The notes: a model not told the origin generated them from the letters alone. A DNA stretch of 64,000 bases from Paenibacillus taichungensis (GCF_013359905.1 NZ_JABMCC010000118.1:186001-250000), one strand, 5' to 3'. Numbered from the stretch's first letter, positions 25,626-34,741 are shown. Numbers and translations: made by a program.

Positions 25626-26504
25626 TTAGGGAGATACGCTCCCCGCGCCGCTATTTTGCTCTACTTTAGTAGTCGGTAATTGAATCATTGGCGTATTTGA
25701 CCCACTTACATATGGAAGGGCTCCATCCCATTTCTTGATGGTTTCATATTCAACGAGTTGACTCGATAATGATTGTTGGAGCTCTTTATTGGCTTTAGCT
25801 TGACCCTCTGCTTCAATCAATAGTTTGTCTGCATTACCTTGCGCTTCCACGCGCTTACGTTCTGCTTCTTTCTTGGCGATCTCAAGTTCAGTCGTTTTAC
25901 GTTCCAGTTCTTGAGAGGCTTCAACACGCTTATCGATTGCTTCCTGAGTCTTAGCATCAGGTTGAGGAACACCTACGGTAACGTTAGATACAATAAAGCC
26001 TAACTCTTTAACGTCATCAGAAAAACGTTGTTGGACATCCACTCCTGCTTCGGATGACTTCTCACCATAAACATCAATGACTGTAAACTTGGAAATACCT
26101 TTACGAGCTGCGTCACGGAAACGTGTTTTGAGATATGTATCCTCAATTTCTTGAATGCTAATTGGCCCAAATGTATTGAAAATAGAAGATACTTTACTTG
26201 GTTCTACTTGGTAGTTGTAAGCAAAATCAATTGTGATGTTTTTCCCGTCAGAAGTGGCAATCTGAATATCTCTGTATTCAACCGTTTGAATTCGGATCGG
26301 ATATTTCGTTACTTTATCAAACGCTCCAACGAGTTTCCATCCTTGACTCAGTGTACTATCTTTTACGCCTCCATTGGGTGAATAAACGACCCCAACATAT
26401 CCATTAGGAATTCGTGTTAAAAAGAAAGTCACCAGTAACACTCCCACAATAATAACCAAGGCAACCGTGATCGCCCCTACCCTAAAAGTCTTTGAATTTT
26501 TCAT
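25626..26504 (-). CDS. SPFH/band-7 (prohibitin-like) membrane protein
   Basis: The 292-residue protein has an N-terminal membrane segment (about residues 8-30), then a band-7 domain ('PNGYVGVVYSPNGGV', 'QTVEYRDIQIATSDGKNITIDFAYNYQV', 'RDAARKGISKFTVIDVYGEKS'). A long charged coiled coil follows (about residues 185-245, 'ERKTTELEIAKKEAERKRVEAQGNADKLLIEAEGQA'), and the tail is short and polar. SPFH proteins oligomerise and organise membrane microdomains. The start ATG at 26504 is the third of three consecutive ATGs and is seven bases after GAGGAG. It overlaps the upstream small membrane protein gene by 23 bases, so the two are likely translated together. Confidence 0.87.
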   Translation of the reverse strand: MKNSKTFRVGAITVALVIIVGVLLVTFFLTRIPNGYVGVVYSPNGGVKDSTLSQGWKLVGAFDKVTKYPIRIQTVEYRDIQIATSDGKNITIDFAYNYQVEPSKVSSIFNTFGPISIQEIEDTYLKTRFRDAARKGISKFTVIDVYGEKSSEAGVDVQQRFSDDVKELGFIVSNVTVGVPQPDAKTQEAIDKRVEASQELERKTTELEIAKKEAERKRVEAQGNADKLLIEAEGQAKANKELQQSLSSQLVEYETIKKWDGALPYVSGSNTPMIQLPTTKVEQNSGAGSVSP

Positions 26505-26640
26505 CATCATTCTCCTCTTGTTTGAATTTATTATATTTCTTCAGAATTCTACTACCTATTTTATTGAATAGCGGGATCATTAATGCCCATAGAATAAATG
26601 CTAGGATAAAGATTAAAATGATTCCCCCAATAAATGGCAT
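26482..26640 (-). CDS. Small single-span membrane protein coupled to the SPFH gene
   Basis: The 52-residue protein starts at ATG 26640 ('MPFIGGIILIFILAFILWALMIPLF'), six bases after GGGAGG. An ATG two codons earlier abuts that site. One strong membrane segment (about residues 3-25) is followed by a basic, then acidic tail ('NDDEKFKDF'). The gene overlaps the following SPFH start by 23 bases. Known SPFH systems pair flotillins with NfeD-type partners; this protein is far too small to be NfeD but may do a similar membrane-partner job (inference). Confidence 0.7.
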   Translation of the reverse strand: MPFIGGIILIFILAFILWALMIPLFNKIGSRILKKYNKFKQEENDDEKFKDF

Positions 26641-26854
26641 ATTCATCCTCCCCTCTATGGATGTAACCGAGTACAAATTTATAAATAGCAACTAATTATA
26701 TCCTCCTTTATATATACTTTGTAAATTCGTATTCGGTTTCAATGATATTCAGACACCATTCCAATATCCTTCTTTGCTGTCAATTGAAAAGAGGGACATA
26801 ATAATACGGAAGATTTCCCCCAATCCCCTCGCCTGCACAATCAAAATATAAAAG
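26641..26854. other. AT-rich upstream region of the SPFH operon
   Basis: It probably holds the operon promoter. No gene was seen, and I cannot fix the promoter position with confidence. Confidence 0.35.
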
Positions 26855-26900
26855 AAACCCCGGTAGCACGTCTGCATTCAGCAGCGTACAGCCGAGGTTC
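26855..26900 (-). terminator. Terminator of the cell-wall hydrolase gene
   Basis: On the minus strand AACC-CGG pairs with CCG-GGTTT around an inner loop and is followed by a T-rich tract (TTTCTTTTATATTTTG). Confidence 0.6.
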
Positions 26901-26944
26901 ATCATTATCATTTCAAATAATACATTATTTATCTCTACTTAAAC

Positions 26945-28003
26945 TCACCTTGTAAAATCATGCTGCCCAATCGTCAGCAACGTTGGTCTGCTCTTACTCC
27001 ACAACGAAGTGGCAATTTTCGGATTATAATAATAGAGCGCTCCGTGTGTCGGGTCGGTTCCATTCAAGGCTTTACGAGCTGCCTGATAGGAAGTCTGGGT
27101 TGGCTTGGTATTAAACTGTCCATCGTCTATGGCCGTGAACTGCCCTTTTTGGAAAATTACTTTCGGAATTGATGACGGGAATGCATTTGAATGCACTCGG
27201 TTCAAGACAACCGCGCCAACAGCAACCTGTCCTTCAAAGGATTCTCCGCGTGCTTCCCCATGGATCAGCTTCGCGAGCTGGCGCAGCGTATTACCTTGGG
27301 CTGCAGCCTTCTTGTTCAGTCTGTTCAGCGTTGCCGGACCTGCAATTCCATCCGCACTCAACCCTTGAGCCTGCTGAAACTTACGGACAGCCCCTTTGGT
27401 AATAGAACCGTAATATCCGGTCAATCCAGCTTTAAAATACCCCAGTTCGCTTAGTTGCTCCTGCAATTGAAGAACATGTTCACCGCGAACGCCTTGTTCC
27501 AGCTTCTGCGCCCCGGCAGACGGAGCTGCCATCGTAAGTCCAAGAACCATCGCGAAGGCACCAAGAAGCACACTAACTCGTCCTGCTCTTTTGCCAGCCT
27601 TTCTTCCCCTGCGATGGGTGACTTTACGGCTGACGTTAATAGGTTCCATGTGGTCAGTGCTTGTGTGCAAATCATGTAGATCAAGCCTCTCATCCCCGCT
27701 ATCTAATCTAAACTCTTCATCAAGGCTGTAGATATAGCTCGTCATCTTCATCTGGTTCATTTCTTTCATCTCTCTAATAGGAGTAAGATCAATCACATCA
27801 TATCTCCCGTTTATCTCACTCATCCTATCGTTGCCATTATAGCTGTACATCACATTCATCCCGACATTCTCAATCACACGTATCCGTTCACACACGCTAT
27901 TCTGTCCACTCATCATTTGCTTTTCATTCATTTTATTCTTCTCATTCATCATATTCTTTTCAATCATTTCACACGTCTGATCCATTTCATTACTGTTCTT
28001 CAT
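26945..28003 (-). CDS. SleB-type cell wall hydrolase with peptidoglycan-binding domain and unusual N-terminal extension
   Basis: The C-terminal ~120 residues ('LAKLIHGEARGESFEGQVAVGAVVLNRV' in parts, 'VIFQKGQFTAI', 'GALYYYNP') are the SleB/hydrolase_2 domain, with the catalytic Glu in HGEARGE. SleB cleaves muramic-lactam or N-acetylmuramic bonds in the spore cortex. Before it is a PG_binding_1 domain ('VLQLQEQLSELGYFKAGLTGYYGSITKGAVRKFQQ'). A signal-like segment ('VSVLLGAFAMVLGLTMAAPSAGA') begins about 145 residues into the protein, after a Met/Asn/Glu-rich stretch. ATG at 28003 is backed by GTGGAGG eleven bases upstream, so the extension may be translated. A later start giving a normal signal peptide is the alternative. 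Confidence 0.83.
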   Translation of the reverse strand: MKNSNEMDQTCEMIEKNMMNEKNKMNEKQMMSGQNSVCERIRVIENVGMNVMYSYNGNDRMSEINGRYDVIDLTPIREMKEMNQMKMTSYIYSLDEEFRLDSGDERLDLHDLHTSTDHMEPINVSRKVTHRRGRKAGKRAGRVSVLLGAFAMVLGLTMAAPSAGAQKLEQGVRGEHVLQLQEQLSELGYFKAGLTGYYGSITKGAVRKFQQAQGLSADGIAGPATLNRLNKKAAAQGNTLRQLAKLIHGEARGESFEGQVAVGAVVLNRVHSNAFPSSIPKVIFQKGQFTAIDDGQFNTKPTQTSYQAARKALNGTDPTHGALYYYNPKIATSLWSKSRPTLLTIGQHDFTR

Positions 28004-28153
28004 GATTAGATTAACCTCCACTTTTCTGAATCCAGATCCCACTTTTTCCCCCTGAATCCTCACGGCCCTACATCCCGAGTGTCATTATAGGATATAGAAA
28101 AAGTAACGTCTATCGGACCGATGGCGCAGGCGAAAATCCACTCCACACACAGC

Positions 28154-28197
28154 AAAAAGAGGCATGAGCCCATGGTCACGCCATGGTCATGCCTCTT
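28154..28197 (-). terminator. Terminator of the NiaP-like gene
   Basis: AAGAGGCATGA pairs perfectly with TCATGCCTCTT, with inner CCATGG arms, and TTTTT follows on the minus strand. Confidence 0.85.
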
Positions 28198-28284
28198 CTT
28201 GTATCAACCTTCTGCCGCTTATCCAGCCCGTTATAGGCGTAGGCAGGCAGACCCGCACAAAAGTTGCGTTGTATTTATTGACAT

Positions 28285-29502
28285 TTATTCGGCCAGTTCC
28301 AGACCCTTGGTTTCCCGGCCCAGGAACAGCACAGCTGCTGCACCAATGAGGATGGTCACGAAGAAAATCGTGAAAATCAGGCTGATTGCAACCTCACGCT
28401 GAACCAGCATACCAACCATTAATGGAGCAAGCACGCCCCCAATCCGGCCTACCGATGTGGCAAGACCCACACCTGTTGAACGAACGGAAGTGGGGTACAA
28501 TTCCGGACTATACGCGTATAGACCGCCCCAAGCTCCCAGATTGAAAAAGGAAAGACAGATACCTGCGGTCAGAATCGTCGCTTCCGTTGTTGCCAGTCCA
28601 AAAGCAATCGCACTTACTGCTGTCAATGTAAGATAAACGACAAGTACAAATTTGCGGCCAAACCGCTCAATGAAGTACGCCGCTGTGAAGTAACCTGGCA
28701 ACTGTGCGATCGTCATAATCAGCACGTACTGGAAGCTTTTGACCAGCGTAAAGCCTTTTGCCATAACAACCGACGGCAACCAGAGGAACATACCATAATA
28801 AGAGAAAATGACGGTAAACCACAAGATCCAGAGCATCAACGTTGTGCGGCGATGCGGTGCTGACCATACGGTCGCAACCTTTTCGCGGAACGTGATTTTC
28901 TTAATCTTGGTATTGTTCTTGTAACGAGGCGGGTCCTGAATGGCACGGCGCAGATACAGCGCATAGAACGCTGGAACGGCACCAATGGCAAAAGCAATTC
29001 TCCAGCCATATTCCGGGATAACAAAGTTGGCAATGAGTGCTGATACAATCCAGCCACCTGCCCAGAAACTCTCCAGCAGTACAACTGCACGTCCACGTTC
29101 TGCCGTAGGCATCGACTCCGATACCAACGTAGATGCAACGGGCAGCTCCCCGCCAAGGCCAATACCTGCAATCAGACGCAGTACACACAATACGGCGAAT
29201 CCGGTCGCCAATGCTGACAGGCCACTAGCAATCGTAAATACCAGCAGGGTCCACATCAAAATTGCCTTTCGGCCGAAACGGTCCGCAAGTGCCCCCGCAA
29301 GCAATGCACCTAGCGCCATACCGATGGAGTTGATACTCGTAAGCACCCCGACTTGTCCGGGACTGAGACTCCATTCCTTGGCGAGTGCAGCCACGATGAA
29401 GGAAATCATGCCGACTTCCATTGCATCAAACAGCCAGCTCATGCCGGCACTGAACAGCAGCTTGCGCTGCTTGGGATTCCGCAATACTTCCAGTTTGCTC
29501 AT
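28285..29502 (-). CDS. niaP: NiaP-like major facilitator transporter
   Basis: The 405-residue protein has 12 membrane segments and MFS signatures ('GALADRFGRKAIL', 'FIERFGRKFVLV'). The text closely follows B. subtilis NiaP as I remember it ('LFDAMEVGMISFIVAAL', 'GGELPVASTLVSESMP', 'VVLLESFWAGGWI', 'SYYGMFLWLPSVV', 'FFNLGAWGGLYAYSPELYPT'). NiaP imports niacin for NAD salvage. The ATG at 29502 follows GGGAGC. It stands alone downstream of the sugar ABC operon and ends at a strong terminator. Niacin specificity is carried over from the homologue; closely related MFS proteins carry other aromatic acids. Confidence 0.82.
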   Translation of the reverse strand: MSKLEVLRNPKQRKLLFSAGMSWLFDAMEVGMISFIVAALAKEWSLSPGQVGVLTSINSIGMALGALLAGALADRFGRKAILMWTLLVFTIASGLSALATGFAVLCVLRLIAGIGLGGELPVASTLVSESMPTAERGRAVVLLESFWAGGWIVSALIANFVIPEYGWRIAFAIGAVPAFYALYLRRAIQDPPRYKNNTKIKKITFREKVATVWSAPHRRTTLMLWILWFTVIFSYYGMFLWLPSVVMAKGFTLVKSFQYVLIMTIAQLPGYFTAAYFIERFGRKFVLVVYLTLTAVSAIAFGLATTEATILTAGICLSFFNLGAWGGLYAYSPELYPTSVRSTGVGLATSVGRIGGVLAPLMVGMLVQREVAISLIFTIFFVTILIGAAAVLFLGRETKGLELAE

Positions 29503-29616
29503 GTCTTATAGCTCCCTTGATCTCTATGTAGTCATTCTGACACTAAACCATTATTATGCAGAATGATCCAGAAATCAATGTAAAATACGCATATCCGTTG
29601 ATCTTCTCCCCATACC

Positions 29617-30432
29617 TTACCCCTTGAGTGAACCCGCTGTCAGGCCTGCTACAAAATAACGCTGGAGCAAAATGAACAGCACGATCATCGGAATGGCTGT
29701 TACTAGCACACCGGTGAGCATCATCGGATAGTTCGTCACGTATTCCCCGCGGAACTGCATGAGTGCGAGTGGTAACGTTAGCTTGGACTTACTGCTGAGC
29801 ATTAGCATCGGAATGAGCAAGTCATTCCAGACCATCACGAGCAGGAACGTGGCTGTAGCTGCCAGAGAAGGTGCAGCCAGCGGCAAAGCGATTCGTGTAT
29901 AGAGCCTCCACTCGCTTGCTCCATCCATACTGCCCGCTTCCAGTATTTCCGCATTCAGCATACGCATGAAGCCCGTCAGCATAAATACGGAGACCGGCAT
30001 TAACATCGCGGCTGATACTACAATGAGTCCTGTCAGACTGTCCGACCACCCGAGCGTACGCGTCAGAGAATAGATCGGCAGCATGCTCACTTGGGAAGGA
30101 ACGATTAGACCTGCAACAAACAAAGCAAACACAATTTTGCCCACGCTGCCACCCCAGCGGACAATGGCATACGCAATCATGCTGCTGAGCAATAACTCAA
30201 TCGCAACCGTGCCCAGCGTCACGACCAGACTGTTCCCGAAATACTGCCACATCGGCTGATTGCGAAACATGCCAGTGAGATTATCCCACGTAAACGGGTC
30301 CGGCCAGCTAAATGGACTGATGAAGAAGTTGCTGCTCGTTTTGAACGATGACACAAATACAAAGTACAGCGGCACAAGAATTAACAGGGCGTACACCAAT
30401 AGGATCAGTCGATTGAACCATTTTAAAACCAT
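29617..30432 (-). CDS. Carbohydrate ABC transporter permease (MalG/LacG type)
   Basis: The 271-residue inner component has six membrane segments. The EAA loop near the C-terminus ('EAGSMDGASEWRLYTRIALPLAAPSLAATATF') contacts the ATPase, as in CUT1 systems. The MalG-type C-terminus 'QRYFVAGLTAGSLKG' is typical. It is third in the operon after the binding protein and first permease, with a 178-base gap before it. No ATPase gene is nearby, so a shared MsmX-like ATPase elsewhere is likely. ATG at 30432 follows GGGAGGGGG. The sugar carried is not evident. Confidence 0.9.
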   Translation of the reverse strand: MVLKWFNRLILLVYALLILVPLYFVFVSSFKTSSNFFISPFSWPDPFTWDNLTGMFRNQPMWQYFGNSLVVTLGTVAIELLLSSMIAYAIVRWGGSVGKIVFALFVAGLIVPSQVSMLPIYSLTRTLGWSDSLTGLIVVSAAMLMPVSVFMLTGFMRMLNAEILEAGSMDGASEWRLYTRIALPLAAPSLAATATFLLVMVWNDLLIPMLMLSSKSKLTLPLALMQFRGEYVTNYPMMLTGVLVTAIPMIVLFILLQRYFVAGLTAGSLKG

Positions 30433-30610
30433 AGGAACCCCCTCCCTTCTTCTTTAAGTCTTTTAGGTCTGCTCAGGCATCGTTCTCATTCAAGTTTTCT
30501 GCCCTAAAGTCATTTCAACGTAATGAAATCCAGAACTCGTTCAATAATTCGTTTAACAATTAGAATACTCACAACTCACCTATTCACAAGCATATCAATC
30601 CGTCCAATCG

Positions 30611-31483
30611 TTAATAGCTTACCCGGTCGGCACGCAGCGCCTTGAACTGCAATAACGTCAGCAAAGCGAGCAGAACCAGGAAAATCATCGAACCCGCAGA
30701 AGCAAGGCCAAATGAGTAGCTGCCAAAGGCAGTATGATAGATGTATGTCGTCAAAATTTCAGTAGCGTAGTTAGGGCCTCCGTCCGTCATGGTGAAAATG
30801 AGGTCAAACGCCTTGAACGATTGAATCGTCGTATAGGCCACAACAATCGTTGCCGAAGGTGCCAGCAGCGGCCAGGTCACGGTACGGAATACCTGCCATT
30901 TGCTGCCGCCATCCATACGTGCTGCTTCATACAGCTCCGCCGGAATACCTTGCAGACCTGCGATAAACACGATCATCATCTGCCCGGCATGCGCCCAGAC
31001 TTGTACAGCTGCAATCGAGTAGATGGCGATCTTCGGATCACCAATCCAGTTGTGGGCCATGCTCCCCATACCTGCCTCGTTCAATCCATAGTTAATCAGC
31101 CCGATCGAAGGATCGTACATAAATGCCCAGATCAGACCCACCGATACAGAGGACAGAATCGCAGGCAGAAAATAGAGCGCCCGGAGTGCGATGCGTGTCT
31201 TGGTGTTACGTACCAGGAGCAGCGCCAGAACAAGTGAAATAAAGGTTTGCGCAATGACAACCGTTAACATGAACTCAACGTTGTTGCCAAAGGCTTTGCG
31301 AAATACGATGCTGCTGAGACTGTCCTTGTAATTATCCAGCCCTACAAATGCATACGACGGGGATACCCCGTCCCAATCCGTAAAGGAGTAGAACAGCCCC
31401 GTCAATGTAGGAAATACGAACAGTGCAACGTACAGCAGCAACCCGGGTAACAAAAACAGGGATAGCTGAATACGGTTCTTCAT
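30611..31483 (-). CDS. Carbohydrate ABC transporter permease (MalF/LacF type)
   Basis: The 290-residue permease has six membrane segments. 'PTLTGLFYSFTDWDG' at the start and the EAA loop 'YEAARMDGGSKWQVFRTVTWPLLAPS' match CUT1 MalF-type permeases. 'FDLIFTMTDGGPNYATEILTTYIYHTAF' is a further hallmark. The start lies three bases after the binding-protein stop with only a weak ribosome site (GGGAA), suggesting coupled translation. It forms a heterodimer with the 29617-30432 permease. Confidence 0.9.
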   Translation of the reverse strand: MKNRIQLSLFLLPGLLLYVALFVFPTLTGLFYSFTDWDGVSPSYAFVGLDNYKDSLSSIVFRKAFGNNVEFMLTVVIAQTFISLVLALLLVRNTKTRIALRALYFLPAILSSVSVGLIWAFMYDPSIGLINYGLNEAGMGSMAHNWIGDPKIAIYSIAAVQVWAHAGQMMIVFIAGLQGIPAELYEAARMDGGSKWQVFRTVTWPLLAPSATIVVAYTTIQSFKAFDLIFTMTDGGPNYATEILTTYIYHTAFGSYSFGLASAGSMIFLVLLALLTLLQFKALRADRVSY

Positions 31484-31486
31484 TGT

Positions 31487-32761
31487 TTATTTCCCGATAT
31501 GCTGATCAATGATCGCCTGTGCCTGCTGCGCTGCTTCTTCAGGAGAAGTTCCGCTCAGTACAGCCTGAATGGAGTTGGTTACTGCTTTCTGATTATCTCC
31601 GTTCAGGATAGTGAACCGTGGCTGGAACACGGTCTTTTTGCTCGCCCAATCTCCGGCAACCTGGAGCTCAGGTGTATCGTACTTCACATCATTCACTGTT
31701 ACATTCTGTCCCGTCTGGTTCGCATATTCGCCAGCCACTTCCGGATTGCTCAGGAATTCGATGAACTTCTTCGCTTCTTCGGGGTGTTTGGACTTGCTGT
31801 TCACCGCAAGCATAAATGTCGTGGTATGAACGCCTTCATACTTCGCCTGATCGGCACTCACCGTAATCGGTGCAAGCAGCTTCTGCTCCAGATTCGGGTT
31901 CTGCTGTTTGTTCTGAGCCAGCTGATAAGATCCGCTTGCCAGCATGGCTGCTTTCTCCTGGATAAAGAGTGCTCCCGCTGCCGGGTCTTTCGTTCCCAGT
32001 GCGTCCTGCTGGAAGTATCCTTTGTCGTTCAGTTCTTTGATCTGGGTTAATGTTTTCACCCAAAACTCATCCGTCAGTTTGGCCTCTCCGGCTTCCACTT
32101 TGGTAAAAATGTCGTCACTTGGTGCATTGTTCATCACCATCGTATTCATGAATTGGCCCGGACCAATATCCGCTCCAGCAAATGCAATCGGAATAATGCC
32201 GTTTTCTTTCAGCGTCTGGCAGAGTGCCAAGAAGCCTTCCCAATCCGTCGGTGGTGTCAGTCCATATTTTTCGAACAGCTTCACATTATAGATTGGATCG
32301 TTGTATACGAGTTGATAGGGAATTGCATATTGTTTGCCATCGTGCTGGCCTGCTTCAATCAGCTTTGAATTGTAGGCCGACAGAAACGATGACCCGGTCA
32401 GATCGGTGAACAATCCGGCTTTGGTGAAGGCTTCGAACTGTGCACCAGGGAAGGAAGCAAATACATCTCCAACTGAACCATCACTGATTTTGGATTGTAC
32501 AGTAGATTGATATTGATCTGAAGGAAGAGTCTGCATTTCCACATGGATGTTCGGATTTTCCTTTTCAAACGCATCAATCGTCTTGTTCAATGCTTCCACA
32601 TCCTCTCCACGCCAGTGCATGAAGCTGATTGTTACTTTGCCCGAACCGGAGGAATCGTCCCCTCCTGATGCCGCGTTTTCCCCGCCGCCGCAGGCAGACA
32701 GCAGGATGGACATCACCAGCATACTGACAAGGGGCAGGATATATTTTTGTTTTTTTCTCAT
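31487..32761 (-). CDS. Sugar-binding lipoprotein of ABC transporter (CUT1 family)
   Basis: The 424-residue extracellular solute-binding protein has a signal with lipobox 'LLSAC' (Cys24), then a Gly/Ser linker. A family 1 solute-binding domain follows ('TISFMHWRGEDVEALNKTIDAFEKENPNI', read in parts, 'YAIPYQLVYNDPIYNVKLFEKYGL', 'AMLASGSYQLAQN'). It captures a mono- or oligosaccharide for the two permeases downstream. The ATG at 32761 has AGGAGG nine bases upstream. One copy of the dispersed repeat lies directly upstream, between it and the monooxygenase gene. Confidence 0.92.
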   Translation of the reverse strand: MRKKQKYILPLVSMLVMSILLSACGGGENAASGGDDSSGSGKVTISFMHWRGEDVEALNKTIDAFEKENPNIHVEMQTLPSDQYQSTVQSKISDGSVGDVFASFPGAQFEAFTKAGLFTDLTGSSFLSAYNSKLIEAGQHDGKQYAIPYQLVYNDPIYNVKLFEKYGLTPPTDWEGFLALCQTLKENGIIPIAFAGADIGPGQFMNTMVMNNAPSDDIFTKVEAGEAKLTDEFWVKTLTQIKELNDKGYFQQDALGTKDPAAGALFIQEKAAMLASGSYQLAQNKQQNPNLEQKLLAPITVSADQAKYEGVHTTTFMLAVNSKSKHPEEAKKFIEFLSNPEVAGEYANQTGQNVTVNDVKYDTPELQVAGDWASKKTVFQPRFTILNGDNQKAVTNSIQAVLSGTSPEEAAQQAQAIIDQHIGK

Positions 32762-32806
32762 AAAAAAAGACCTCCTGAAGGATGTTATATAAGTTAAACA
32801 ATGATT

Positions 32807-33031
32807 TTACACTGGGCACTCCGAGTGCAGTACCATCTTCCGATCGCTGTTATCACCGAATTTCTTTGAATCATCTCTATAAATGGTTAAAATCTCGGGA
32901 TAGCGTATGCTTCCGATGTAGCTTTCTTCCAGAAAGCTTTCAGGCGAGATGATGCTTACGAAGTAGCTTTCTTTCAGAAAGCTTTTAGCTCCGCTTCTTC
33001 AGATCGGTTCTGCTCTCTCCGTTAAAGTGTA
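32807..33031 (+). repeat. Dispersed hairpin repeat, copy 2, with tandem hairpin insertion
   Basis: The left arm (ACTCCGAGTGCAGTACCATC, then CGATCGCTGTTATC) is identical to copy 4. The T-rich bend and right end (TTCTGCTCTCTCCGTTAAAGTGTAA) are recognisable. In the middle, AGCTTTCT-TCC-AGAAAGCT (32920-32938) and AGCTTTCT-TTC-AGAAAGCT (32965-32983) are two copies of the same hairpin at a 45-base period. Confidence 0.8.
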
Positions 33032-33049
33032 AAAAAAGGGTTAACTCAC

Positions 33050-34249
33050 TTAGTTGGTAGTAACTGAATGCTTCTTCTGTCTTGTTTTCCACTTCTCACG
33101 AATGATGGGCATAACCGTGCGTCCGAAAATTTCGGCTTCTTCCAAATGCGGGTACCCGGATAATATAAATGTGGTCACGCCCAGATCTCCATATTCCATC
33201 AATCGTTCTGCGACCTGTTCCGCTGTACCGACAATGAGGATCGCTCCGCCTGAACGAACAACGGATAACCCTGTCCACAGGTTTGGCCCTACAACGAACT
33301 GCTGTTTCTCGGACAACTCCCGCAGCTCATTCTGTCTGCGTTGGTTGGTTGCATCCGTCTCTGCGAAGGCTGCTTTGGCTTTTTCGATTGCCTCTGGTGG
33401 GACTTTGCTAATAATCTCCCAAGCCGCCGCCCATGCTTCTTCTTCCGTATCCCGGATGAGTACTTGTGCCCGCATGCCGTAACGCAACTGGCGATCTTGT
33501 CCGGTTTCCTCTTGGATCTGTTCGCGAATGACTTCAATTTCTTCGATCTGCTCCTGAATCCAGTCATGCGGCTCGCCCCACATGAGGAATGTATCTGCGT
33601 GTTCAACAGCGACCCGTTTGGCAATCGGTGAACTTCCACCCAGGTAGAACGGCGGATACGGCTTTTGCACCGTTTCAGGCATGCCTACCGGACCTTTGAA
33701 ATTGTAATACTTACCATTAAACTCCGATTTGTCTTCGGATGCTTCCTGATTCGACTGAGCACCACTTCCAGCAAACTCGGTCAGATTGAGCCCGGCCGAT
33801 TGTGTCCATGAACGCTTCATCACTTCCATGTACTCGCTCGCCCGTTCATAACGTTCATCATGGGCATGAGCCAGTGGATCTCCCAGTTCCTCCAAATCCC
33901 GAACCGAGCTGCCTGTCACCACATTGATCATGGCACGACCGCCAGACAGTTGATCCAGTGCCGCTCCCATTCGTGCCGCCAATACAGGGGTGACCAGACC
34001 TGGGCGAATGGCCACAAGCGGACGCAGTGTTTTCGTGTGACTCATGACAGCCGAACCCACAACCCACGCATCCAGACAGGCTCCACCTGTCGGAATCAAT
34101 ACAAATTCAAAACCTGCCGTCTCCGCTGTCTGCGCTACTTGAACCAAATAATCCAGGCTCGGTTCACGCTCCGGGGCAACCCCTACATATTTTCCGTCTC
34201 CTGCTGTAGGCAAAAACCAACCAAACTTCATCTCTTCCTGTTCGCTCAC
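33050..34249 (-). CDS. LLM-class FMN-dependent monooxygenase (SsuD-like alkanesulfonate monooxygenase)
   Basis: The 399-residue flavin monooxygenase of the bacterial luciferase-like fold matches SsuD segments: 'FLPTAGDGKYVG', 'FVLIPTGGACLDAWVVGSAVM', 'RPLVAIRPGLVTPVLAARMGAALDQLSGGRAMINVVTG', taken in parts, and 'HDERYERASEYM'. SsuD releases sulfite from alkanesulfonates using FMNH2 and O2. The GTG at 34249 is used because AAGGGA lies nine bases upstream; a TTG three codons earlier is also open. No SsuE reductase or sulfonate transporter is adjacent, so the substrate might instead be another sulfur or organic compound. Repeat copies flank the gene on both sides. Confidence 0.87.
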   Translation of the reverse strand: MSEQEEMKFGWFLPTAGDGKYVGVAPEREPSLDYLVQVAQTAETAGFEFVLIPTGGACLDAWVVGSAVMSHTKTLRPLVAIRPGLVTPVLAARMGAALDQLSGGRAMINVVTGSSVRDLEELGDPLAHAHDERYERASEYMEVMKRSWTQSAGLNLTEFAGSGAQSNQEASEDKSEFNGKYYNFKGPVGMPETVQKPYPPFYLGGSSPIAKRVAVEHADTFLMWGEPHDWIQEQIEEIEVIREQIQEETGQDRQLRYGMRAQVLIRDTEEEAWAAAWEIISKVPPEAIEKAKAAFAETDATNQRRQNELRELSEKQQFVVGPNLWTGLSVVRSGGAILIVGTAEQVAERLMEYGDLGVTTFILSGYPHLEEAEIFGRTVMPIIREKWKTRQKKHSVTTN

Positions 34250-34741
34250 GCAAGTCAATCCCTTCTATAAATAAAGTCTCATGTTAAAAATAAGATCGGT
34301 GTTGTGCACATTGGCCGTTCCGGTTACGAATCGTTCTTTCGATCACTGTTATCTCCAGATTTTTTTGATTCCCTTTTCAAAGGGGAAAATCCGGAGATAA
34401 AGGTGAACGCGTTGCTTCTTCAGAATCGATTTCGTCCCCTTCACTACGTTCGCACTCGTTAAACCTTATTTTTAAAGTACGCCTAATTTCTAATCATTTT
34501 ATAAGTACGTACACTCCCAAATGCCGATTAATTAACTTGGTTTAATAGGTATGGACATCATAACAATTGATTTGTCTGTGATCAATGTCATTTCGCGGTA
34601 ATTTTATTTTGTCATTTTGTGGTGAATTCACAGGAATAGGTCTTCTCGATCTTGAATATTTACAAAACCCACCTGTATAATAGGTTATAAGAGAAACTTT
34701 CAGAGATTACAAACTATACTTATATTAAAGAGGTGTTCCTG
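34250..34741. other. Divergent control region between the monooxygenase and AraC genes
   Basis: It contains repeat copy 3 (34330-34465) and AT-rich sequence. No gene was seen. Promoters for both flanking genes must lie here but none stands out clearly. Confidence 0.45.
34330..34465 (+). repeat. Dispersed hairpin repeat, copy 3
   Basis: It holds CGATCACTGTTATCTCC, a T-rich bend, TTCCC..GGGAA hairpin and GGAGATAAAGGTGAACG. Here the TTATCTCC/GGAGATAA arms pair without the mismatch seen in other copies. It has the same orientation as copies 1 and 2. Confidence 0.75.

Noticed and set aside
32918..32985. Two hairpins at a regular period as a CRISPR-like array
   Set aside because: Only two units, no spacers of constant length beyond them and no cas genes; it is a local duplication in a repeat element.
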